From positions 10,879,001-10,943,000 of the forward strand of contig NC_092563.1 of the NCBI RefSeq assembly GCF_037975245.1: a DNA stretch of 64,000 nt, read 5' to 3'. The translations under genes and the position numbers were made by a program. Of the stretch, positions 13,572 to 30,100 are shown in pieces. Source of the stretch: Apostichopus japonicus. Taxonomy: Eukaryota; Echinodermata; Holothuroidea; Aspidochirotida; Stichopodidae. The notes below the pieces were generated by a model that saw nothing but the letters and a program-made list of their open reading frames with translations, did not search any database and was not told the DNA's origin. The stretch's first letter is position 1. The number at the start of each line of letters is the position of its first letter.

Positions 13572-16500
13572 TTGTTCGGTAACGAACAATCGAATTTTCG
13601 GTACCGATCAATCGAATGTGCGGTACCGATCAATCGAGTGTGCGGTACCGATAATTCGAATGTGCGGTACCGATCAATCGAATGTGCGGTACCGATCAAT
13701 CGAATTTACGGTACCGATCAATCGAATGTGCGATACCGAACAATAGAATGTGCGGTACCGATCAATCGAGTGTGCGGTACCGATAATTCGAATGTGCGGT
13801 ACCGATCAATCGAATTAGCGGTACCGATCAATCGAATTTGCGGTACCGATCAGTTAAATGTGCAGTACCGATCAATCGAATGTGCGGTACCGATAAATCG
13901 AATACGCGGTACCGATCAATCGAATTTGCGGTACCGATCAATCGAATGTGCGGTACCGATCAATGGAATGTGTGGTACCGATAATTCGAATTTGCGATAC
14001 CGATCGATCGAATATGTAGTACCGATCGATCGAATGTTCGGTACCGAACGATCGAATGTGCGGTGTCGAACAATCGAATGTGCGGTACCGATCAATCGAT
14101 TGTGCGGTACCAAACAATCGAATTTGCGGTACCGATAAAATGAATGTGCGGTACCGATCAATCGAATGTTCGGTACCGATCAATCGAATGTTCGCTACCG
14201 ATCAATCGAATGTTCGGTACCGATCAATCGAATGTTCGGTTCCGATCAATCGAATGTTCGGTACCGATATATCGAAGGTGCGGAACCGATCAATCGAATG
14301 TGCGGTACCGATCAATCGAATTTGCGGTACTGATCAATCGAATGTGCAGTACCGATCAATCGAATGTGCGCTACCGATCAATCGAATGTGCGGTACCGTG
14401 CAATCGTGTGTTCGGTAACGAACAATTGATTGTGCGATCCTGATCAATCGAATGATTAGTACCGATCAATCGAATGTTTAGTACCGATCTATCGAATGTG
14501 CGGTACCGATCAATCGAATGTGCGGTACCGATAATTCGAATACGCGATACCGATTAAATAAAGAAGCGGTACCGATCAATCGAATGTGCGGTACCGATAA
14601 ATCGAATACGCGGTACCGATCAATCGAATGTGCGGTACCGATCAATCGATTGTGCGGTACCAAACAATCGAATGTGCGGTACCGATAAAATGAATGTGCG
14701 GTACATATCGATCGAATGTGCGCTAACGATCAATTGAATGTGCGGTACCATGCAATGGTGTGTTCGATAACGAACAATCGAATGTGCGATACCGAACAAT
14801 CGAATGTGCGGTACCGATCAATCGAATGTGCGATACCGAACAATCGAATGTGCGGTACCGATTAATCGAATTTGCGGTACCGATCAATCGAATGTGCGAT
14901 ACCGAACAATAGAATGTGCGGTACCGATCAATCGAATGTGCCGTACTGATATTTCGAATGTGCGGTACCGATCAATCGAATGTGCGATACCGATCAATCG
15001 AATGTGCGGTACCGATCAATCGAATACTCGGTACCGATCAATCGAATATTCGGTACCGATCAATCGAATGTGCGGTACCGATCAATCGAATGTGCGGTAC
15101 CGAAAAATCGAATGTGCGGTACCGATCAATCGAATGTGCGATACCGAACAATCGAATGTTCGGTACCGATCAATCGAATGTTCGGTACCGATATATCGAA
15201 TGTGCGATACTGAACAAGCGAATGTGCGGTACCGATCGATCGAATATGCGGTACCGATAAATAGCATGTGCGATATCGATTAATTGAATGTGCGGTACCG
15301 ATCAATCGAGTGTGCGGTACCGATAATTCGAATGTGCGGTACCGATCAATCGAATGTGCGGTACCGATCAATCGAATTTGCGGTACCGATCAGTTAAATG
15401 TGCAGTACCGATCAATCGAATGTGCGGTACCGATAAATCGAATACGCGGTACCGATCAATCGAATTTGCGGTACCGATCAATCGAATGTGCGGTACCGAT
15501 CAATCGAATGTGTGGTACCGATAATTCGAATTTGCGATACCGATCGATCGAATATGTAGTACCGATCGATCGAATGTTCGGTACCGAACGATCGAATGTG
15601 CGGTGTCGAACAATCGAATGTGCGGTACCGATCAATCGATTGTGCGGTACCAAACAATCGAATGTGCGGTACCGATGAAATGAATGTGCGGTACCGATCG
15701 ATCGAATGTTCGATACCGATTAATTGAATGTACGGTACCGATCAATCGAATGTTCGGTACCGATCAATCGAATGTTCGTTACCGATCAATCGAATGTTCG
15801 GTACCGATCAATCGAAAGTTCGGTACCGATCAATCGAATGTTTGGTACCGATCAATCGAATGTTCGGTACCGATATATCGAAGGTGCGGAACCGATAAAT
15901 CGAATGTGTGGTACCGATCAATCGAATGTGCGGTACCGATCAATCGAATTTGCGGTACTGATCAATCGAATGTGCAGTACCGATCAATCGAATGTGCGCT
16001 ACCGATCAAACGAATGTGCGGTACCGTGCAATCGTGTGTTCGTTAACGAACAATCGAATGTGCGATCCTGATCAATCGAATGTTTAGTACCGATCAATCG
16101 AATGTTTAGTACCGATCTATCGAATGTGCGGTACCGATCAATCGAATGTGCGGTACCGATAATTCGAATACGCGGTACCGATTAAATAAAGAAGCGGAAC
16201 CGATCAATAGAATGTGCGGTACCGGTCAGTGGAATGTGCAGTACAGATTTATCGAATGTGCGGTACCGATAAAATCAGATGTTTGGTACCGATCAATCGA
16301 ATGTTCAGTACCGATCAATCGAATGTGCGGAACCGATGATTCGAATGTTCGGTACTAATAAACAGAGTATGCGGTACCAATCAATCGAATATGCGGTACC
16401 GATCAATCGAATGTTCGGTACTGATTAATAGAATGTTCGGTATCTTTCAATCGAATGTTCAGTACCGATCAATCGGATGTGCGGAACCGATCAATCGAAT

Positions 16501-19500
16501 GTACTGTACCCATCAATCGAATGTGCGGTATCAATAAATCGAATGTGCGATACCGAACAATCGAATGTGCCGTACTGATATTTCGAATGTGCGGTACCGA
16601 TCAATCGAATGTTCGGTACCGATCAATCGAATACTCGGTACCGATCAATCGAATATTCGGTACCGATCAATCGAATGTGCGGTACCGATCAATCGAATGT
16701 GCGGTACCGAAAAATCGAATGTGCGGTACCGATCAATCGAATGTGCGATACCGAACAATCGAATGTTCGGTACCGATCAATCGAATGTTCGGTACCGATA
16801 TATCGAATGTGCGGCACCGAACAATCGAATGTGCGGTACCGATCAATCGATTGTGCTGTACAAAACAATCGAATGTGCGGTACCGATAAAATGAATGTGC
16901 GGTACAGATCGATCGAATGTGCGATACTAGACAAGCGAATGTGTGGTACCGATCAATCGAATATGCGGTACCGATAAATAGCATGTGCGATATCGATTAA
17001 TTGAATGTACGGTACCGATCAATCGAATGTGCGGTACCGATCAATCGAAAGTGCGGTAACGATCAATCGAATTAGCTGTACAGAACAATCGAATGTGCGG
17101 TACCGATCAATCGATTGTACGGTACCAAACGATCGAATGTGCGGTACCGATAAAATGAATATACTGTACCGATCGATCGAATGTCCGCTACCGATCAATC
17201 GAATGTGCGGTACCATGCAATGGTGTGTTCGGTAACGAACAATCGAATGTGCGATACCGAACAATCGAATGTGCCGTACCGATAAATCGCATGTGCGTTA
17301 CCGATTAATTGAATGCACGGTACCGATCAATCGAATGTTCGGTACTGATTAATAGAATGTTCGGTACCGATCAATCGAATGTGCGGTAGCGATCGATCGA
17401 ATTTGCGGTACCGATAAATAGCATGTGCGATACCGATTAATTAAATGTACGGTACCGATCAATCGAATGTGCAGTACCGATCAATCGAATGTGCGCTACC
17501 GATAAATCGAATGTCGGTTACCGTGCAATCGTTTGTTCGGTAACGAACAATCGAATTTTCGGTACCGATCAATCGAATGTGCGGTACCGATCAATCGAGT
17601 GTGCGGTACCGATAATTTGAATGTGCGGTACCGATCAATCGAATGTGCGGTACCGATCAATCGAATTTGCGGTACCGATCAATCGAATGTGCGATACCGA
17701 ACAATAGAATGTGCGGTACCGATCAATCGAGTGTGCGGTACCGATAATTCGAATGTACGGTACCGATCAATCGAATGTGCGGTACCGATCAATCGAATTT
17801 GCGGTACCGATCAGTTAATTGTGCAGTACCGATCAATCGAATGTGCGGTACCGATAAATCGAATACGCGGTACCGATCAATCGAATTTGCGGTACCGATC
17901 AATCGAATGTGCGGTACCGATCAATCGAATGTGTGGTACCGATAATTCGAATTTGCGATACCGATCGATCGAATATGTAGTACCGATCGATCGAATGTTC
18001 GGTACCGAACGATCGAATGTGCGGTGTCGAACAATCGAATGTGCGGTACCGATCAATCGATTGTGCGGTACCAAACAATCGAATGTGCGGTACCGATAAA
18101 ATGAATGTGCGGTACCGATCGATCGAATGTTCGATACCGATTAATTGAATGTACGGTACCGATCAATCGAATGTTCGGTACCGATCAATCGAATGTTCGG
18201 TACCGATCAATCGAATGTTCGGTACCGATATATCGAAGGTGCGGAACCGATAAATCGAATGTGTGGTACCGATCAATCGAATGTGCGGTACCGATCGATC
18301 GAATGTGCGGTACCGATAATTCGAATACGCGGTACCGATTAAATAAAGAAGCGGAACCGATCAATAGAATGTGCTCTACCGGTCAGTGGAATGTGCAGTA
18401 CAGATTTATCGAATGTGCGGAACCGATGATTCGAATGTTCGGTACTGATAAACAGAGTATGCGGTACCAATCAATCGAATATGCGGTACCGATCAATCGA
18501 ATGTTCGGTACTGATTAATAGAATGTTCGGTACCGATCAATCGAATGTGCGATACCGAACAATCGAATGTGCGGTACCGATCAATCGAGTGTGCGGTTCC
18601 GATAATTCGAATGTGCGGTACCGATCAATCGAATGTGCGGTACCGATCAATCGAATTTGCGGTACCGATCAGTTTAATGTGCAGTACCGATCAATCGAAT
18701 GTGCGGTACCGATAAATCGAATACGCGGTACCGATCAATCGAATTTGCGGTACCGATCAATCGAATGTGCGGTACCGATCAATCGAATGTGCGATACCGA
18801 TAAATAGCATGTGCGATACCGATTAATTAAATGTACGATACCGATCAATCGAATGTGCAGTACCGATCAATCGAATGTACGGTACCGTGCAATCGTGTGT
18901 TCGGTAACGAACAATCGAATTTGCGATCCTGATCAATCGAATGTTTAGTACCGATCAATCGAATGTTTAGTACCGATCTATCGAATGTGCGGTACCGATC
19001 AATCGAATGTGCGGTACCGATAATTCGAATACGCGGTACCGATTAAATAAAGAAGCGGAACCGATCAAAAGAATGTGCGGTACCGGTCAGTGGAATGTGC
19101 AGTACAGATTTATCGAATGTGCGGAACCGATGATTCGAATGTTCGGTACTGATAAACAGAGTATGCGGTACCAATCAATCGAATATGCGGTACCGATCAA
19201 TCGAATGTGCCGTACCGATAAATCGCATGTGCGTTACCGATTAATTGAATGCACGGTACCGATCAATCGAATGTTCGGTAATGATTAATAGAATGTTCGG
19301 TACCGATCAATCGAATGTGAGGTACCGATCGATCGAATGTGCGGTACCGATAAATAGCATGTGCGATACCGATTAATTAAATGTACGGTACCGATCAATC
19401 GAATGTGCAGTACCGATAAATCGAATGTGCGCTACCGATCAATCGATTGTGCGGTACCAAACGATCGAATGTGCGGTACCGATAAAATGAATATGCTGTA

Positions 19501-20224
19501 CCGATCGATCGAATGTGCGCTACCGATCAATCGAATGTGCGGTACCATGCAATGGTGTGTTCGGTAACGAACAATCGAATGTGCAATACCAATCAATCGA
19601 ATGTGCGGTACCGATCGATCGAATGTGCCGTACCGATAAATCGCATGTGCGTTACCGATTAATTGAATGCACGGTACCGATCAATCGAATGTTCGGTACT
19701 GATTAATAGAATGTTCGGTACCGATCAATCGAATGTGCAGTACCGATCAATCGAATGTGCGCTACCGATAAATCGAATGTCGGTTACCGTTCAATCGTTT
19801 GATCGGTAACGAACAATCGAATTTTCGGTACCGATCAATCGAATGTGCGGTACCGATCAATCGAGTGTGCGGTACCGATAATTCGAATGTGCGGTACCGA
19901 TCAATTGAATGTGCGGTACCGATCAATCGAATTTGCGGTACCGAACAATCGAATGTGCGATACCGAACAATAGAATGTGCGGTACCGATCAATCGAGTGT
20001 GCTGTACCGATAATTCACATGTGCGGTACCGATCAATCGAATGTGCGGTACCGATCAATCGAATTTGCGGTACCGATCAGTTAAATGTGCAGTACCGATC
20101 AATCGAATGTGCGGTACCGATAAATCGAATACGCGGTACCGATCAATCGAATTTGCGGTACCGATCAATCGAATGTGTGGTACCGATAATTCGAATTTGC
20201 GATACCGATCGATCGAATATGTAG
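13572..20224 (+). repeat. Dispersed copies of a roughly 570-bp satellite block
   Basis: The block at 13572-14138 recurs at 17533-18099 (offset 3,961), with partial or diverged relatives at 15268-15678 and 19799-20224. Shared landmarks are the GTGTGCGGTACCGATAATTCG monomer, CAGTTAAATGTGCAG (or a close variant), GATCGATCGAATATGTAG and CGGTGTCGAAC. The same region repeatedly carries the variants GTGCAATCGTGTGTTCGG and GATTAAATAAAGAAGCGG, for example near 10845, 12352, 14552, 16181, 18337 and 19042. Confidence 0.7.
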
Positions 20225-22831
20225 TACCGATCGATCGAATGTTCGGTACCGATCGATCGAAGGTGCGGAACCGATAAATCGAATGTGTGGTACCGATCAA
20301 TCGAATGTGCGGTACCGATCAATCGAATTTGCGGTACTGATCAATCGAATGTGCAGTACCGATCAATCGAATGTGCGCTACCGATCAATCGAATGTGCGG
20401 TACCGTGCAATCGTGTGTTCGGTAACGAACCATCGAATGTGCGATCCTGATCAATCGAATGTTTAGTACCGATCAATCGAATGTTTAGTACCGATCTATC
20501 GAATGTGCGGTACCGATCTATCGAATGTGCGGTACCGATCAATCGAATGTTCAGTACTGATTAATTGAATGTTCGGTATCTTTCAATCGAATGTTCAGTA
20601 CCGATCAATCGAATGTGCGGAACCGATCAATCGAATGTGCCGTACCCATCAATCGAATGTGCGGTATCAATAAATCGAATGTGCGATACCGAACAATCGA
20701 TTGTGCCGTACTGATATTTCGAATGTGCGGTACCGATCAATCGAATGTGCGATACCGATCAATCGAATGTTCGGTACCGATCAATCGAATACTCGGTACC
20801 GATCAATCGAATATTCGGTACCGATCAATCGAATGTTCGGTACCGATCAATCGAATGTTCGGTACCGATATATCGAATGTGCGGTACCGATAATTCGAAT
20901 GTGCGGTACCGATCAATCGAATTTGCGGTGCCGATCAATCGAATTTGCGGTACCGATCAATTAAATGTGCGGTACCGATCAATCGAATGTGTGGTACCGG
21001 TCAATCGAATGTGCAGTACAGATTTATCGAATGTGCGGTACCGATCAATCGAATGTTCGGTACCGATCAGTCGAATGTTCAGTACCGATCAATCGAATGT
21101 GCGGAACCGATGATTCGAATGTGCGGTACCGATCAATCGAATGTGCAGTACTGATCAATCGAATGTGCGGTACCGATAAATCGAATACGCGGTCCCGATC
21201 AATCGAATTTGCGGTACCGATCAATCGAATGTGCGGTACCGATCAATCGAATGTGCGGTACCGAAAATTCGAATTTGCGATATCGATCGATCGAATGTGC
21301 AGTACCGATCAATCGAATGTTCGGTATCGATCAATCGAATGTGCGGTACCGAACAATCGAATGTGCGGTACCGATCAATCGATTGCTCGGTACCGATATA
21401 TCGAATGTGCGGTACCGATCAATCTGATGTTCGGTAACGATAGCGAATGTTCGATCCCGATCAATCGAATGTTCGGTACTGATCAATCGAATTTGCGGTA
21501 CCGATCAATCGAATGTGCGGTATCGATAAATCGAATGTGCGATTACGAACAATCGAATGTGCCGTACCGAACAATCGAATGTGCGGCACCGATCAATCGA
21601 GTGTGCGGTATCGATAAATCGAATGTGCGATTACGAACAATCGAATGTGCCGTACCGAACAATTGAATGTGCGGTACCGTGCAATCGTGTGTTCGGTAAC
21701 GAACAATCGAATGTGCGATACCGATCAATCGAATGTTTAGTACCGATCAATCGAATTTTCGGTATCGATCAATCGAATGAGCGATACCGAACCATCGAAT
21801 GTGCGGTACCAATCGATCGAATGTGTGGAACCGATCAATCGAATGTGCGGTACCGAACAATCGAATGTGCCCTATCGAACAATAGAATGTTCGGTACCGA
21901 TCAATCGAATGTTCGGTAACAATCAATCGAACGTTCGGTACCTATCAATCGAAAGTGCGGTACCGAACAATCGAATGTGCTGTACCGATCAATCAATTGT
22001 GCGGTACCGAACAATCGAATATTCGGTACCGATAAAATGAATGTGCGGTACCGATCGATCGAATATGCGATACCGATCAATCGAATGTGCGGTACCGATC
22101 GATCGAATGTGTGGAACCGATCAATCGAATGTGCGGTACCGAACAATCTAATGTGCCCTATCGAACAATAGAATGTTCGGTACCGATCAATCGAACGTTC
22201 GGTACCGATCAATTGAATGTGCGGTACCGATCAATAGAATGTGCGATACCGAACGACCGAATGTTCGGTACCGATCAATGGAATGTTCGATACCGATCAA
22301 TCGAATATTCGATCACGATCAATCGAATGTGCCGTACCGATCAATCGAATGTGCGGTACCTATAAATCGAATACGCGGTACCGATCAATCGAATTTGCGG
22401 TACCGATCAATCAAATGTGCGGTACCGATAATTCGAATTTGCGATACAGATCGATCGAATGTGCAGTACCGATCAATCGAATGTTCGGTACCGAACAATC
22501 GAATGTTCGGTACCTAACAATCGAATGTGCCGTACCGAACAATCGAATGTGCGGTACCGATCAATCGATTGTGCGGTACCAAACAATCGAATGTGCGGTA
22601 CCGATAAAATGGATGTGCGGTACCGATAATTCGAATGTGCGGTACCGATCAAACGAATGTGCGGTACCGAACAATGGAATGTGCGGTACCGATCAATCGA
22701 ATGTGCGATACCGATAAATTGAATGTCCGGTACCGATAAATGAATGCGCTGTACCGATCAATCGAATGTGCGATACCGAACCATCGAATGTCCGGTACTG
22801 ATAAAATGGATGTGCGGTACCGATCGATCGA

Positions 22832-24077
22832 ATGTGCCGTACCGATAAATCGAATATGCGGTACCGATCAATCGAATGTTCGGTACCGATAAATCGAATG
22901 TTCGGTACCGATCAATCGAATGTTCGGTACCGACATATCGAATATGCGCTACTGATCAATCGAATGTTCGGTAACGATAGCGAATGCTCGAACCCGATCA
23001 ATCGAATGTTCGGTACCGATCAATCGAATGTGCGTAACCGATCAATCGAATTTGCGGTACCGATCTATTAAATGTGCAGTACCGATCAATCGAATGTGCG
23101 ATATCGGTCAATCGAATGTGCATTACAGATTTATCGAATGTGCGGTACCGATTCAATCAGATGTTCGGTACCTTTAAATCGAATGTTCAGTACCGATCAA
23201 TCGAATGTGCGGAACCGATGATTCGAATGTGCGGTACCGATCAATCGAATGTGCGGTCATCAATCGGACGTGCGGTACCGATCAATCGAATATGCGGTAC
23301 CGATCAATCGAATGTGCGGTACCGATCAATAAAATGTGGGTTAACGATTAATCGAATGTGCGGTACCGATCAATCGAATGTTCGGTACCGCTGATTATAA
23401 TGTTCAGTACCGATTAATCGATTGTGCGGTACCGATCGATCGAATGTGCAGTACAGATCACTCGAACGTAAGGTACCGATAAATCGACTATGCGGTACCG
23501 ATAAATAGAATTTGCGGTACCGATAATGCGAATGTGCAATACTGATCTATAAATGTGCGTTACCTATCAATCGAATGTGCGGTACCGATCAATCAAATGT
23601 GCGGTACCGATAAAATGGATGTGCGGTACCGATCGATCGAATGTGCGGTACCGATCAAACGAATGTGCGGTACCGAACAATGGAATGTGCGGTACCGATC
23701 AATCGAATGTGCGATACCGAACAATCGGATGTCCGGTACCGATAAATGAATGTGCTGTACCGATCAATCGAATGTGCGATACCGAACCATCGAATGTCCG
23801 GTACTGATAAAATGGATGTGCGGTACCGATCGATCGAATGTGCCGTACCGATAAATCGAATATGCGGTACCGATCAATCGAATGTTCGGTACCGATCAAT
23901 CGAATGTTCGGTACCGATCAATCGAATGTTCGGTACCGACATATCGAATATGCGCTACTGATCAATCGAATGTTCGGTAACGATAGCGAAAGCTCGATCC
24001 CGATCAATCGAATGTTCGGTACCGATCAATCGAATGTGCGTAACCGATCAATCGAATTTGCGGTACCGATCAATTAA
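22832..24077 (+). repeat. Tandem block duplication, offset 1,006 bp
   Basis: The segment 22832-23071 recurs at 23838-24077. Both contain the rare combination GACATATCGAATATGCGC followed by a 20-bp monomer GGTAACGATAGCGAA and then a GATCCCGATC or AACCCGATC monomer. A few substitutions separate the copies. The last part is partly repeated again to about 24240. Confidence 0.7.
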
Positions 24078-27000
24078 ATGTGCAGTACCGATCAATCGAA
24101 TGTGCGCTACCGATCAATCGAATGCTCGATCCCGATCAATCGAATGTTCGGTACCGATCAATCGAATGTGCGTAACCGATCAATCGAATTTGCGGTACCG
24201 ATCAATTAAATGTGCAGTACCGATCAATCGAATGTGCGCTACCGATCAATCGAATGTTCGGTACCGATCAAACTAATGTGCGGTAACGATCGATCGAATG
24301 TGCGGTACCGAACAATCGAATGTGCGCTACCGATCAATGGAATGTGCGGTACCGATAAATCGAATTTGCGGTACCGTGCAATCGTGTGTTCGGTAACGAA
24401 CATTCGAATGTGCGAACCTGATCAATCGAATGTTAAGTACCGATCAATCGAAGGTTTTAGTACCGATCAATCGAATGTGCGGTACCGATCAATCGAATGT
24501 GCGGTACCGATAATTCGAATGTGCGGTACCGATTAATCGAATGTGCGGTACCGATCAATCGAATTTGCGTGTACCGATCAATTAAATGTGCAGTACCGAT
24601 CAATCGAATGTGCGGTACCGGTCAATCGAATGTGCAGTACAGATTTATCGAATGTGCGGTACCGATCAATCGAATGTTCGGTACCGATCAATCGAATGTT
24701 CATTACCGATCAATCGAATGTGCGGAACCGATGATTCGAATGTGCGGTACCGATCAATCAAATGTGCAGTACTGATCAATCGAATGTGCGGTACAGATAA
24801 ATCGAATACGCGGTACCGATCAATCAAATTTTCAATACCGATCAATCGAATGTTCGATCCCGATCAATCGAATGTTCGGTACCGATCAATCGAATGTGCG
24901 GTACCGATAAATCGAATATGCGGTACCGATCAATCGAATGTGCGGTATCGATAAATCGAATGTGCGCCACCGAGCAATGGAATATTCGGTACCGATCAAT
25001 CGAATATTCGGTACCGATCAATCGAATGTGCGGTACCGTGCAATCGTGTGTTCGGTAACGAACAATCGAATGTGCGATCCTGATCAATCGAATGTTTAGT
25101 ACCGATCAATCCAATTTTCGGTATCGATCAATCGAATGTGCGGTACCGATCAATCGAGTGTGCGGTACCGATAATTCGAAAGTGCGGTACCGATCAATCG
25201 AATGTGCGGTACTTATCAATCGAATATTCGGTACCGATCAATCGAAAGTGCGGACGTACCGAACCACCGAATGTGCGGTACCGATCGATCGAATGTGTGG
25301 AACCGATCAATCGAATGTTCGGTACCGATCAATCGAATGTTCGGTAACAATCAATCGAATGTTCGGTACCGATCAATCGAAAGTGCGGTACCGATCAATC
25401 GAGTGTGCAGTACCGATCAATCGAATTTGCGGTACCGAACAATCGAATGTGCGGTACCGATCAATCGAATGTGCGGTACCAAACAATCGAATGTGCGGTA
25501 CCGATAAAATGAATGTGCGGTACCGATCGATCGAATGTGCGATACCGAACAATCGAATGTGCGGTACTGATCGATCGAATGTGCGGTACCGATAAATAGC
25601 ATGTGCGATACCGATTAATTTAATGTACGGTACCGATCAATGGAATGTTCGGTACCGATCAATCGAACGTGCGGTACCGATCAATCGAATAATCGGTAAC
25701 GATCAATCGAAAGTGCGTAACCGATCAATCGAATGTGCGGAACCGATCAATCGTATGTGCGGTACCGATAAATGGAATATGCGAGCCCGATCAATCGAAT
25801 GTGCGATACCGATCAATGGAATGTGCGGTACCGATCATCGAATGTGTGGTACCGAACAATCGAATGTGCGGTACCGATCAATCGAATGTGCGATACCGAA
25901 CGACGGAATGTGCGGCACCGATCGATCGAATGTGTGGAACCGATCAATCGAATGTGCGGTACCGAACAATCGAATGTGCTCTATCGAACAATCGAATGTG
26001 CGGTATTGATCAATCGAATGTGCGATACCGAACAATAGAATGTTCGCTACCGATCAATCGAATATGCGGTACCGAACAATCGAATGTTCGGTACCGATCA
26101 ATCGAATGTTCGGTAACGATCAATCGAATGTAAGGTACCAGTCAATCGAATGTTCGGTACCGATCAATCGAATGTGCGGTACCGAACAATCGAATGTGCG
26201 GTACCGATCAATCGAAAGTGCGATACCGATTATTCGAATGTGCAGTACCGATCAATCGAATTTGCGGTACCGATCAATCGAAAGTGCGATACCGATTATT
26301 CGAATGTGCAGTACCGATCAATCGAATTTGCGGTACCGATCAATCGAATGTGCGGTACCGATCAATCGAATGTGCGGTACCGAACAATCGAATGTGTGGT
26401 ACCGTACAATCGAATTTTCGGTACCGAACAATCGAATGTACGGTACCGAACAATCGAATGTGCGGTACCGATCAATCGATTGTGCGGTACCAAACAATCG
26501 AATGGGCGGTACCGATAAAATGAATGTGCGGTACCGATCGATCGAATGTGCGATACCGAACAATCGAATGTTCGGTACCGATCAATGGAATGTTCGGTAC
26601 CGATCAATCGAATGTGCGGTACCGATCAATCGAATATGCGGTACCGATCGATTAAATATGCAGTACCGATCCATTGAATGTGCGGTACCGATCAATCGAA
26701 TGTGCGGTACCAAACAATCGATTGTGCCCTATCGTACATACAAATTTGCGGTACCGATCAATCGAATGTGCGGTACCGATCAATCGAATGTGCGGTACCG
26801 ATCAATCGAATGTGCGGTACCGATTAATCGAATGTGCGATACCGAACAATCGAATGTGCGGTACCGATCAATCGAATGTGCGGTACCGATCAATCGAATG
26901 TTCGGGACCGATTAATCGAATGTGCGGTACCGAACAATCGAATGTGCGGTACCGATCAATCGAAAGTGCGGTACCGATCAATCGAAAATGCGGTACCGAT

Positions 27001-27123
27001 CAATCGAATTTGCGGTACCGATCAATCGAATGTGCGGAACCGATGATTCGAATGTTCGGTACTTATAAATAGAGTATGCGGTACCAATCAATCGAATGTG
27101 CGGTACCGATCAATCGAATGTGC

Positions 27124-30100
27124 GGTCATCAATCGGAAGTGCGGTACCGATCAATCGAATATGCGGTACCGAGAAATCGAATGTGCGATACCGATCAATC
27201 GAATGTGCGATACCGAGAAACAGAATGTGCGGTACCGATCGATCGAATGTTCGATACCGAACAATCGAATGTTCGGTACCGATCAATGGAATGTTCGGTA
27301 CCGATCAATCGAATGTGCGGTACCGATCAATCGAATATGCGGTACCGATCAATTAAATGTGCAGTACCGATCCATTGAATGTGCGGTACCGATAAATCGA
27401 TTGTGCCCTATCGTACAATCGATTTTGCGGTACCGATCAATCGAATGTTCGGTACCGATCAATCGAATGTGCGGTACCGATCAATCGAATGTGCGGTCAT
27501 CAATCGGACGTGCGGTACCGATCAATCGAATATGCGGTACCGATCAATCGAATGTGCGGTCCCGATCAATCGAATGTACAGTACCGAACAATCGAAAGTG
27601 CGGTACCGATCAATCGAATGTGCGGTACCGATCAATCGAATTTGCGGTACCGATCAATCGAATGTGCGGTACCGATCAATCGAATGTGCGGTACCGATCA
27701 ATCGAATGTGCGGAACCGATGATTCGAATGTTCGGTACTTATAAATAGAGTATGCCGTACCAATAAATTGAATGTGCGGTACCGATCAATCGAATGTGCG
27801 GTCATCAATCGGACGTGCGGTACCGATCAATCGAATATGCGGTACCGATCAATCGAATGTGCGGTACCGATCAATCGAATGTGCGATACCGAGAAATCGA
27901 ATGTGCGGTACCGATAAATCGAATACGCGGTACCGATCGATCGAATGTGTGGAACCGATCAATCGAATGTTCGGTACCGATCAATCGAATGTTCGGGTAA
28001 CAATTAATCGAATGTTATGTACCGATTAATCAAATGTTCGGTACCGATCAATCGAATGTGCGGTACCGAACAATCCAATGTGCGGTACCGATCAATCGAA
28101 AGTGCGATACCGATTATTCGAATGTGCAGTACCGATCAATCGAATTTGCGGTACCGATCAATCGAATGTGCGGTACCGATCAATCGAATGTGCGGTACCG
28201 ATAATTAGAATTTGAGATACCGATCGATCGAATGTTCAGTACTGATCAATAGGATGTGCGGTACCGATCAATCGAATGTTCGGTACCGAACAATCGAATG
28301 TGTGGTACCGTACAATCGAATTTTCGGTACCGAACAATCGAATGTACGGTACCGAACAATCGAATGTGCGGTACCGATCAATCGAATGTGCGATACCGAG
28401 AAATCGAATGTGCGGTACCGATCGATCGAATGTGGGATACCGAACAATCGAATGTTCGGTACCGATCAATGGAAAGTTCGGTACCGATCAATCGAATGTG
28501 CGGTACCGATCAATCGAATATACGGTACCGATCAATCGAATGTGCGATACCGAGAAATCGAATGTGCGGTACCGATCGATCGAATATGCGATACCGAACA
28601 ATCGAATGTTCGGTACCGATCAATGGAATGTTCGGTACCGATCAATCGAATGTGCGGTACCGATAAATCGAATGTGCGGTACCGATCAATTAAATGTGCA
28701 GTACCGATCCATTGAATGTGCGGTACCGATAAGTCGAATGTGCGGTACCAAACAATCGATTGTGCCCGATCGTACAATCGAATGTGCGGTACCGATCAAT
28801 CGAATGTGCGGTACCGATCAATCGAATGTGCGGTCATCAATCGGACGTGCGGTACCGATCAATCGAATATGCGGTACCGATCAATCGAATGTGCGGTACC
28901 GATCAATCGAATGTGCGATACCGAGCAATCGAATGTGCGGTACCGATAAATCGAATACGCGGTACCGACTAATAGAATTTGCGGTACCGATCAATCGAAT
29001 GTACAGTACCGATCAATCGAATGTGCGGTACCGATCAATCGAATGTGCGGTACCGATCAATAGAATGTGCGATACCGAACGACCGAATAAGCGGTACCGA
29101 TCGATCGAATGTGTGGAACCGATCAATCGAATGTTCGGTACCGATCAATCGAATGTTCGGTAACAATCAATCGAATGTTCGGTACCGATCAATCGAATGT
29201 TCGGGACCGATCAATCGAATGTGCAGTACCGAACAATCGAATGTGCGGTACCGATCAATCGAAAGTGCGGTACCGATCAATCGAATGTGCGGTACCGATC
29301 AATCGAATTTGCGGTACCGATCAATCGAATTTGCGGTACCGATCAATCGAATGTGCGGTACCGATCAATCGAATGTGCGGAACCGATGATTCGAATGTTC
29401 GGTACTTATAAATAGAGTATGCGGTACCAATCAATCGAATGTGCGATACCGATCGATCGAATGTGCGGTCATCAATCGGACGTGCGGTACCGATCAATTG
29501 AATATGCGGTACCGATCAATCGAATGTGCGGTACCGATCAATCGAATGTGCGATACCGAGAAATCGAATGTGCGGTACCGATAAATCGAATACGCGGTAC
29601 CGATCGATCGAATGTGTGGTACCGATCAATCGAATGTTCGGTACCGATCAATCGAATGTTCGGTAACAATCAATCGAATGTTAGGTACCGATCAATCGAA
29701 TGTTCGGTACCGATCAATCGAATGTGCGGTACCGAACAATCGAATGTGCGGTACCGATCAATCGAATGTGCGGTACCGATCATCGAATGTGCCGTACCGA
29801 ACAATCGAATGTGCGGTACCGATCAATCGAATGTGCGATACTGATCAATCGAATGTGCGATACCGAACGACCGAATGTGCGGTACCGATCAATCGAATGT
29901 GTGGAACCGATCAATCGAATGTTCGGTACCGATCAATCGAATGTTCGGTAACGATCAATCGAATGTGCGGTACCGATCATCGAATGTGCCGTACCGAACA
30001 ATCGAATGTGCGGTACCGAACAATCGAATGTGCGATACTGATCATTCGAATGTGCGATACCGAACGACCGAATGTGCGGTACCGAAAGATCGAATGTGTG